NCBI GenBank assembly: GCA_027605045.1
Contig: JAQFWX010000001.1
Span: forward strand, 496,001-560,000
Direction of reading: 5' to 3'
Source of the DNA: Phallus indusiatus
Taxonomy: Eukaryota > Basidiomycota > Agaricomycetes > Phallales > Phallaceae
Length of the DNA: 64,000 nt
The position numbers were made by a program, and so were the translations under genes. Shown here piece by piece: positions 55,769 through 64,000 of this stretch. Positions within the stretch are counted from its first letter, which is position 1; every line of letters starts with the position of its first letter. Under the pieces are notes generated by a model. The model made no database searches. It was given only the letters and a program-made list of their open reading frames with translations, and had not been told where the DNA came from.

Positions 55769-57539
55769 ATGGCTCAGAAGGATGATAAAGTGCCGGTGCC
55801 ATACCTCAATGAGCTCAAAAATGAAATAGAGTGAATACACTTGTTAGTTCTATGCTCGAGAGCTAATAATAAATGCTAGGACAAACTCAGAACAATGGAC
55901 TTTGGAAACCATACAACAAACACAACAAAAACTTTCTTCCCTCACTTCACAACTGAACAGTGTCCGAAATTCCAGGCTTTGGATTAACAAAATTAGTCCA
56001 GATATTCTCTACATCATTTTCACGCTGACAGTTTACTGTCCAACTTCTAATTTAACCGCCCTGGGTATCTCGCACGTATGCCGTCATTGGATGAAATCCT
56101 CATTGCGATGGCCTATTTTATGGGCAATTGTAGACCTGGACAATCCCTCCCAAATCACAGATCTGATGATGAAAAGATCACGAAATGCACCCCTTACGTT
56201 AGTATGGAGGACGCCTCCCGGTCAACTTGTCTTTTTCGACGAAGCTCCTTCAAGATGGTATTTCGAATCCCACGCGGACATCATCTTGCCTCGTTTATGT
56301 TCTCTCAATGTATTCGCTACATTCTTCAACTTCATTTCGATTTACGACGTCATCAAGAACGTGATAAAGGACGCGAAATTGCCCTTACTCCAACTACAGG
56401 ACTTGACTATTGTCCTTTTCAGACTTCTCAACGGGGATAGCGATAGGCTAGTACCGCCATCATTAACACATCTGATAGACAACTCTCGTCTGCAGCATAT
56501 TGAACTTTGGGGACCGGATTTACCATGGCTCGACCTCCCACATAACAAATTAACATACCTTACGTTAAAAGATCCAATAAACCCGCCTACGCTTCCTCAG
56601 CTTCTCGATTTCTTGTCATACTGTCCATGTTTACAATCTCTTGATCTTGCACTTCAAGACTGCGATTATTATAGGGTCGAAACCGTCTTTGCACCAATAA
56701 CATCATCAACAAGCCTGCGGACAATTGATCTTCCTCGTCTCACCAGAGTTCAATTAGAAGCGCAAGGACGCTCTAGTTACGAGTGCATTCGGCAGCTCGC
56801 CTTGCGCACTCGAACTCTGGGAGAAATAGACTTTTTTAGGCTGGTTTACAACCTAAAGTATCTCGACCCCTCGGACGAACCCGACGAAGACTCTGACTCT
56901 CATGATTCTGATGAAGACAGCACACCTTTCCAGATTCTCGGCGCAATTCCACCAGCGGCATATTCTCACTTTTCGCAATATCAATATCTAATTATCGGTT
57001 TCGGAGATGAGATGAATTTTTTAGGAATTCGGGCACATACTTCTGTTAGCGATCAACACGGATCGTCCGATTTGCCCGGCCATTCATTCATCGTCACATG
57101 CACAGGTCTCGATCTTCCAATCGTTTATACTCCGATTATCGAACTGATCTACTCCATGTCCCAATTACGACATCTCACATTGAAATTTCACTCATGGAGG
57201 ATACTCACTTTACCGAATTTGGATACGCGAAGAGCATTCCCCAATCTTCGTACGCTCGTATTGACCAACTGTAACGATGAAGCGTTGAAGTCACTACCAT
57301 CCGATTTACGTGTCAAAAGATTTATCCTGGATTCCTGTACTTTCTCGTTTACCACTCTGCTTGAGGTGGTTATGTCGGTGCACGTTGAAATTCTGGAGTT
57401 GACGCGATGCTATGACGTGGATTCGGATACGGAGCCAGACGGTGCTGAAGAAATAATTTCTACTTTGCGAAGTTGGGGAGTTGACGTTGTTTGGGTACCG
57501 CATGATGATGAGGTGGACACCTCAGAGTCAGAATTGTAA
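55769..57539 (+). CDS. F-box / leucine-rich-repeat-like protein
   Basis: Probable substrate receptor of an SCF ubiquitin ligase, from a family greatly expanded in mushrooms. A short first exon (55769-55830, MAQKDDKVPVPYLNELKNEI) joins across a 49-base intron (55831-55879, with a CTAAT branch site and a CTAG acceptor) to a long second exon. That exon begins with a coiled coil (QQTQQKLSSLTSQLNSVRNS), then the F-box (INKISPDILYIIFTLTVY, ISHVCRHWMKSSLRWPILWAIVDL). Irregular LRR-like repeats follow (LPLLQLQDLTIVL, HIELWGPDLPWLDLP, LTYLTLKDPINPPTL, CLQSLDLALQDC, LRTLVLTNCNDEALKSLP). An acidic insert (DEPDEDSDSHDSDED) lies in the middle; stop 57539. The long frame has no ATG of its own at the 5' end, which is why the upstream exon is needed. 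Confidence 0.8.
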
Positions 57540-57884
57540 GTCAGTACGCAAGTATTATGTTTTCATATGAATACGATGCTTAGTTTTATTTCCACATCTT
57601 GTATTCTGTTGTTACTTTTTATATTAATGTTCTTGTAATGAGAATTCGGAGCTCATCATTTGAAATGTGACTAAAAACACCCCTTCCTCAGATTGGCTTC
57701 TGGACGAGTTAAATTACCCGTCAAGTTTTATTCTCTCTGGAGAGTGTATCGATAGATACAGGACTAAACAGCAACACCGGAATGTTGTCCAATGTCAAGG
57801 TCAGTAATAGTCCACAGCCCGACGACATTTTGCTATTTAAACTCCGTCACGATAAACCCCAATACCCAACGCCCCTCCCAAACA
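57540..57884. other. Intergenic, no gene seen
   Basis: Terminator side of the F-box gene and promoter of the RhoGAP gene; TATTTAAA at about 57833 may be its TATA element. Confidence 0.35.
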
Positions 57885-60430
57885 ATGCAATCTTCCCGAA
57901 TATCTTCAACTCTAAAACAAAAACTTTCGGTGCTATCACAATCAATTCCGTCTTCACCACCTTCTTCTTCTTCGTCGCCCGCGCCGTCATCACCGACCTC
58001 GTCTACTTTAACCAGTCCCAGGCCTAAATTCAAGGATTTGATACCTTCAGCGTGGAGAAAGAATGTTGACACCGGCGGCTTTCAAACTCCAATATCGTCG
58101 TCGGATGAAAGTCATTTCAGCTTTTTTAGAATGGAGGAAGTCGTTTCGAAGCTGATTTTCCAGGCTGGGGTTGATTTTGAGTGTGTACCCTTTTCTGAGG
58201 TCAATGACATACTATACAAGCATGCTAACTGCCTAATCTTATCCACAGAACACGTCCTATGTAAGGTCTATTTTATTGATCATAGTTTTGAAGATTAATC
58301 GTTTTGGGACGAAAAGGATCGTTATGGCTGCTTGCGCTTTTCCGGATCCCGCCACGTTATCATATGATATCCTTCTTAGGTGAGCCCGCCTTGACTTGAT
58401 ACGATCCGGTACAGCGGCTGACTTATCATTTTAAGCCGGATTCTATCATACCTTGATCTTTATGGTATGTCGCACATCCTCGGACTGTGTTCTCGCTGTA
58501 TGGGCTAAATAACATGCTACAGTCGAGTCCGATTATACTCTCGTTTTCTTAGCCGCGGGAAATCACCACACTCCGTCCTGGAACTGGGTTTGGAAAGCCT
58601 ATCGCAGCTTAAGCCGAAAATACCGTAAGAATCTGAAGAAAATGGTACGCGTAATCCCCGTTTGTGTATACGCATATCCACGGCGGAGAAGGCTGACTCT
58701 TCTTTTTTTCATTCCGCAGTACATTGTCCATCCTTCATTCTTTACGAAAAGTGCGTTTATGATTTCATTCAGTATTTCCAAATAGCTCAAATTATTTCAA
58801 CAGTGTTATTCTCCTTGGCTGGGTCATTGATTAAGTAAGCAACACTGCTCCTCCCCTTTGCACCGGTCCGCAGAGGTATTCACGCCTTGCCTCCTTTACA
58901 GCCCTAAGTTTTTCAATAAGATTCAATATTGCCGCACACTCTCGGAACTTTCCCGGCATGTTCCCTTAACTCAAATAGATATACCCCCGGAAGTATACAA
59001 GTGGGTATCACTCCTTTGCCACTCTCCACCATCATCTGCTTCCGTTCATCTGCTCACACGTTCGCCACACGATTGATAATTCATACTCATTGGTTCATTT
59101 TTGTTTAGAGAGAACCTCAAGTTCGAAGAAAGAATCGAGCTTCCAGTGCCACCCGCGTCATCTCAATTTGGTGTTCCGCTAGAGGAGCTTATGGGTGTCT
59201 ACGGAGAGAAAGGTGGTATACCACGGGTTGTACGTGACTGCGTGATTTACTTACGGGAATATGGTGAGATCAGCTTTGCTTCTCGCAGCTGTATTCACTA
59301 ACTCAGTCCTATCCAGGACTGGAGCACACTGGTCTATTCCGTCGATCACCATCCTCAGCTGTCCTCAAGCAAATCAAAGATGCGTACGACAGAGGTTCGT
59401 TTCTTCAAGTTACGTTTAAGACGTCGATATCTAAATTAATACTTTCTGAACAGGACAAATGGTTAGCCTTGAAACATACAATGATCCCAACCTGGCAGCT
59501 GTACTCCTGAAGATGTTCTTCCGCGACCTACCTCAACCTATCTTTCCAGAAACTATCTATCCTTTAATTGAACAATGTCCACTACCCTCAGATAAAGACG
59601 GAGACGTGGCCTGTATAACATATATTAGGGAGACTATCCTGCCGGCTTTAGGAAGCTTTTCCTCTGTACTTGTGCTAAGCTATGTTCTAAGTGCGTATTG
59701 TTCATTCCTGTTCGCTTTCTTTGTATTGATTTATCATTCTCCATACTTCACTTACACAGGTTTATTACACGATATTTCGGTACGAGCGGATACAAACAAG
59801 ATGACATCACACAACCTCGCTATTGTATTCTCACCCAACTTGGTTAAATCGCCCAACCCTCTCAGGGACGTGCAGATGTGTGGGGTCCCTGGCGGACCAA
59901 CCATGTCAGGCAGCAATAGCCAATCTGTCGTCTCAGGTGCCAATACAGCTTCAAGTTCAACTACGTCCGCGGGGACAGTTGGGATGGTGATCAAATGCTG
60001 TATCGAGCACTATTCTGAGATATTCGACGAAGTTCCGGATAGGAGTGAAGCCATCCCTGTGCCGAATACATTATGGCGCGCGATGACTAGTAAACTATCA
60101 CGGAAAGACTCCACCCGGTCTACCAGATCTGCCGTGGACGGCACGACTACTGGCAGCCAGAGGACGATGCCGAGTTCACGAACACGACCAATTCTGAACG
60201 GTACGTCCTGTCTTTATGCTACAATGGGACGTCCGCGATCGTTCATTAGCCTAGAGAAATCTTCTGCTTCTTTCGGTCGAAGAGGGTCTGTACGCTTTCG
60301 GATCGCATCTGGGAAGTCGGATGATTATAACAATAACGCTATTACCGCTTTTAAGAGTTCTGCCGCTGGCGTCGAGGCTCTAGGCGTTAATGCGGTCGGC
60401 TTGATTAGTAGTTCTAGTTCGGCTGACTGA
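57885..60430 (+). CDS. RhoGAP with N-terminal CRAL-TRIO-like domain (Cdc42GAP/ECM25 type)
   Basis: GTPase-activating protein for Cdc42/Rho, acting in cell polarity. The first exon is a Ser/Pro-rich leader (MQSSRISSTLKQ; an upstream ATG at 57792 is possible). The next exons give the CRAL-TRIO/BCH-like domain seen in p50RhoGAP: ACAFPDPATLSYDILL, VESDYTLVFLAAGNHH, WVWKAYRSLSRKYRKNLKKM, YIVHPSFFTKMLF, FFNKIQYCRTLSELSRHVPLTQIDIP. A linker, SSQFGVPLEELMG, leads into the RhoGAP domain: PRVVRDCVIYLREYG, HTGLFRRSPSSAVLKQIKDAYDRG with the arginine finger (about 59,335), NLAAVLLKMFFRDLPQPIFP, and NKMTSHNLAIVFSPNLVKS. The tail is Ser/Thr-rich, stop 60430. About nine short introns. All catalytic features are in place. 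Confidence 0.86.
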
Positions 60431-61360
60431 GGGAAACTGTAGTACGGTCTTTTCCTTTCTCATAAGTTATTCAGCTTTTCTTTCGTTTTCGATGTGTGTT
60501 GTTATTGTTGGTACTGTTTTTTTACTATATCTGTTGATTATCATCTTTTTCTTCGACTATAATTTGATTTCTTGAGATTGTAATTCCGGACATTAATATG
60601 TATGCCTACCATTTATAAATAATCCGATTTGGACTTTATTCAGTGCGTTATTGTAGAAGTTCAACATTTACAAGTCAGACGAGGCAGTTGGGCCTTGCTA
60701 CTCTCAAAGATCAATCCGTTAAGAGAGCAGATGATATTGCGAATAAATACAAGCTTTCAAGAGTGATATTTGTCTAGTATTAGAGCATTACTTCCAATAT
60801 CAACCACAAATGTCATACATGTATCATACATTGTAAACCTGCGCGTAAGTCGCGCGAGGAAGCAGATAAGAGGGTAAAAGAAAAATAGATAGAAACTTCT
60901 ACGAGAGATACTTTGTAACTACATGAGGGTTTATATAATAAATATGAATGTAGCACAAAGTCGCGAATAAAGAAAAGTGAAACAAAGGAAGTGAACATAA
61001 AGGAAAGGGATGCATAAAGGAACATGGAAATGTGCGAATGCGCACAAAGGAAGCTAAAAATACTCGGGGCAGACAAACGAACGGATGACGTTACTTCCGC
61101 TGCACACGGGTACCGACCCTTACAACATGGACCAAATAAAATGGACCGTTATAGGTATCGCCCTGAGTTGGAAAGCGATACGGCGGTTATAAAACCTGGT
61201 TCCGGATATCGACGTCTAAGTGCTTCAATCACATACGACATCAGCTTTCAAAAGATAACCAAACTGGATAGCGCCGATGTGTAGTTCCAGTGCTAACAAA
61301 TATTAGCGAGCTTACAGTGAAGCAGCTCCTCAGACAGATAGATCTGAGTTGCAGAGTTAG
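60431..61360. other. Intergenic between convergent genes
   Basis: About 930 bases, no gene recognised; plus-strand frames at 61024-61284 and 61290-61490 look non-coding. Confidence 0.4.
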
Positions 61361-62326
61361 TTATGTATACCCAGCAAACTGCAGCCACGCCACTATCTCG
61401 CTGACTCTTCGTACACAAGGAATACTAGACGCAAGTCTTAAATCCGGGCGAAAAGCCATATCTTCCTTCGCAGTAGTGGCAGTGCGATAACATATTTGAG
61501 CGGCGGACTTGTGACTTGGAGAAGCAGTAAGCTCAATGAAAGAGGCGTCTCGTGGCGTAGCAGCGCCATTGAACACGATATCTATTATAAATGACATTAA
61601 TTTCGCTGCCACATTCATAACAGGTAGCCTTACTCTCGAAATACACAACGTCGCCTCGTTTCATGGCTGAATTATTTGATGATAGCCCACTCCAAAGTTC
61701 AGCTGTATCTCGCCACACAATCAGCTTGCAGATCTGTCCACCGTCATCACCAATGACGAGCTTCAGCAGGGCCATTTCTTCAGAATTGTTTTTGTTCTTT
61801 GACGTGACGTATGCAGGTCCGTCAACTTCTAGGATGCTCACGAGGAGATTGACTTTCATGAATTGGTGCTTCTGATTTTGAATAGCTGATATCAATAAAG
61901 ATAGACTGGTGACATGATCGAGGTTGAAGTTGAACGTTGGAAAGCGGCTGATAGAACTCCCTTCGGATAACATGGTCGATCCTTCATAGCTGTCATACGT
62001 TCTGTTGAAGGTCCTGTCATCCGCGCGTAAAAAGGGTAGTGTCGTGTTCTGTTGATGAAAGACTGTTTTTCGACTTTAAAATCATGAAAAAACAATACAC
62101 AGCTTCGTGACTACTTACGAGATTTGTAACCTGACTTATTGTTCAGACTCTTGGTCACCTCACTTTCGTCTTCAAAGGTAGCGTTCTGGTGATACGATTG
62201 AGACTGACCATCTGCACAAGTGAGATACCAACCCGATTCTGCTTCATTTACCGCTGCTTCGGAAGAAAGGGCATCTTTGAGCGAAAGTTTTGGTGCGCCA
62301 GTAAAGATTCGATATGATTTCACCAT
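61361..62326 (-). CDS. OB-fold single-strand DNA-binding-like protein (RPA/shieldin-like)
   Basis: Probable nucleic-acid-binding protein. Exon 1 (62326 to about 62120, MVKSYRIFTGAPKLSLKDAL) joins exon 2. Exon 2 encodes a folded domain: FPTFNFNLDHVTSLSLLISAIQNQK, KVNLLVSILEVDGPAYVTSK, EEMALLKLVIGDDGGQICKLIVWRDTAELW and MKRGDVVYFES. The run V.ILEVDGP..V....G/N..ALLKLVIGD....CKL..WRD....W....KRGDVVY is the pattern of an RPA-type OB fold. A last exon (DIVFNGAATPRDASFIELTA, RPDLRLASSIPCVRRVSEIVAWLQ) stops at 61361. Its length (about 250 residues) is short for RPA1, and the C-terminal block reminds me of fungal proteins related to the shieldin subunit SHLD2. That last point is uncertain. Confidence 0.6.
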
Positions 62327-64000
62327 GGCTCAGCGAACCACACAGCTCGGAAAGAACCGAGAAGCCCACAAGCATTTCACGTCACGAACGCGTCACTTCA
62401 GAAACGTGACGACGGCGGACCCGGCCATCCCGGGCTATTAATCGCATCTGCGTTCGAATGGCGTATACCATGCATACCACCTCATGGCATGGTAGATCAA
62501 AAAATCTCGTTCCAAAACGCCAGAGTCTCTGATCCGTTTTACACCTTTTCTTTGTGTTGAGTTACAGTCACGCCGTGACTACGTGACTATAGTTACTGTA
62601 AATAGTACCTACGCGCACGCGCCTAATTTCCTCACTCGTGTCATTACACGTAGTGAGGTACGTTCGTTATAGTCTAGTTTCTCATTATCTCTTTATTAAC
62701 AATGTACCTAGCTATTATTCTTTAGGTACGCAATCATAATATCACTCGTGTCATTACACGTAGTGAGCTATTATTCTTTACTTTGGCTGATCAATGATTA
62801 GGTTTATTCCTGGCCAAGGACACGAAAGCTGTCATCTCAGGAGGTTCTCAACAATTCTCTGGAAGTGAAATTGCATATAGTCCCTATATAACCATCGATA
62901 CGAAATGAATCAATGGGATCAGAGATTGTATCAGAGCATCGTTGATGCCTTGATTCCAAGTTACGCTTCAGGAAGACTAGACTGAGCAGTCGAGCTGAGG
63001 AGATGTTTGAATTTCGCTAACTTCGTAGATGATAAAATATTAGCAGCGTATGTACATACCGTATCATCCAACAGATTTGAGTATTGTGCTGCGCACATGA
63101 TAAAGGACGCGTACGGTATTGAATCACAGCCCAGCCTGAGTATTGTTTCAGATTCGAGCTGATAATTCCTAAGGAATACTGTGTTTGAAAGGCGATGAAA
63201 TTCGTAAGCATCACCATAGACCTCTGAAAGGCATACAGCTCACTTACAACCAAACAATTTATGAGCCCGAATTGCTTATGATCTGTTGTGATCATCATTC
63301 AACCAAGTACACGTGGTTGCTGTCAATGATAATGGCGGCGCTCACATGCGTATCAATAAACTGACGATGATGCGATTCAACTGTGAACAGAGTTAGGAAT
63401 TCTAATGAAGTAATCAACAATTCCAAATTACTACATATTCTCAAACCGGCTTTTCAATAGATGGTTGCAATCTTTCTTGGCGTCTCAATCGATATCCGCT
63501 TCTTGCACCCATGCATTATGTTTGATCAGTCTCCTACCCTTATATTTGGTAGTCCGCGACCATTTATTGCTTTAATTTCAACTGCTATATCGCTCAGTTG
63601 ACGTCGCCGGGTTCTGAAACACTGGAAGGATTAATCGTCTTAATATTTTCTCCATCTCAGACAAAGCTCACGACGCAGATGCATATTTGAGTGATAGTTA
63701 CTCACCTTTCATTCTTGCAATTGTAGTAAAATGAGTGGATGTGCTAGAAGAATAAAGTCTCATCCTAATATAACATGTTCCTCCCCAAGATCCAATTATC
63801 CATTTTCGCGCACACATCAACATCTTCTATTGATGAGCATGTAACTCGTCCGAATGACGGCAAAAAAGCAAGAACGGCGGATACCGAATTCGTTTAGTTC
63901 ATCCCCAAATCGCAATGAGTGGTTTATAAACGATTACCATTTAAATAAATCCTTGTGAATTTAAAATATTCGTCCTGCGATCATGCCAGTCCTTCAGCTA
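62327..64000. other. Gene-poor right end with hairpin-rich tract
   Basis: No gene recognised. From about 62,540 to 62,790 the sequence is rich in inverted repeats and contains a duplicated hairpin (see the repeat entry). The remaining 1.2 kb is AT-rich with short frames only. Confidence 0.4.
62632..62767. repeat. Two copies of a 26-base hairpin motif 110 bases apart
   Basis: TCACTCGTGTCATTACACGT followed by AGTGAG occurs at 62632-62657 and again at 62742-62767. Each copy folds on itself (CGTGT/ACACG inside, CTCACT/AGTGAG outside, one bulged base). The first stretch after it (GCTATTATTCTTTA, 62711) is also repeated after the second copy (62767). Confidence 0.75.

Noticed and set aside
1..64000. 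CRISPR arrays, bacterial operons, rRNA genes
   Set aside because: None seen; intron structure and gene content are those of a mushroom nuclear genome.

Overview
This window looks like nuclear DNA of a mushroom-forming basidiomycete (Agaricomycetes). Genes are broken by many introns of about 50-60 bases with GT..AG ends. The gene set includes a fungal class II manganese peroxidase, a macrofage-activating-glycoprotein-type GPI protein, DUF6533 membrane proteins, an F-box/LRR gene and a CAP59/CMT1-type mannosyltransferase. The peroxidase fits a white-rot or litter-decaying lifestyle. All gene models were assembled by eye from reading frames and splice sites, with no database search.

Layout. 1-8 kb holds housekeeping genes: an importin-7/8-like receptor running off the left edge (-), a TANGO2/NRDE protein (-), an Atg14/UVRAG-type autophagy protein (+) and a GT69 mannosyltransferase (+). 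8-28 kb is a duplication-rich accessory stretch: two DUF6533 membrane proteins, two paralogous short-chain dehydrogenases, a tiny secreted peptide precursor, a TA-flanked MITE, a methionine-permease-like transporter, an acetoacetate-decarboxylase-fold gene and a tRNA-derived SINE. A third DUF6533 copy lies at 45 kb.

28.7-44.1 kb is a nested transposon block. A full-length LINE on the minus strand (zinc-knuckle ORF1; ORF2 with endonuclease, reverse transcriptase and RNase H) is bounded by a 12-bp target-site duplication. It was cut twice: by an LTR element now reduced to a solo LTR (41128-41523, TSD GTCTG), and by a 9.2-kb Ty3/gypsy chromovirus (30082-39272, TSD GTTAG). The two LTRs of the gypsy element differ by one base only, so it is young. 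46.7-64 kb contains the manganese peroxidase, a decayed fragment of the decarboxylase-like gene, the GPI glycoprotein, the F-box gene, a Cdc42GAP/ECM25-type RhoGAP and an OB-fold DNA-binding protein.

Most unusual observation. The whole gypsy element, LTRs and coding sequence alike, is packed with short perfect inverted repeats (arms 5-12 bases, loops 1-15 bases), about one every 35 bases where I counted. The LINE around it does not show this. Even the codons of the YIDD catalytic box sit in a perfect hairpin, and the only stop/start overlap lies in a hairpin loop. The element also carries unrecognised ORFs after its chromodomain integrase, has no visible tRNA primer-binding site, and has six separate one-base frame breaks, nearly all at C or A runs. 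A second point of interest is a 47-residue prepropeptide gene at 16.5 kb, whose 21-base microexon encodes a dibasic cleavage-type site just before a two-cysteine peptide.
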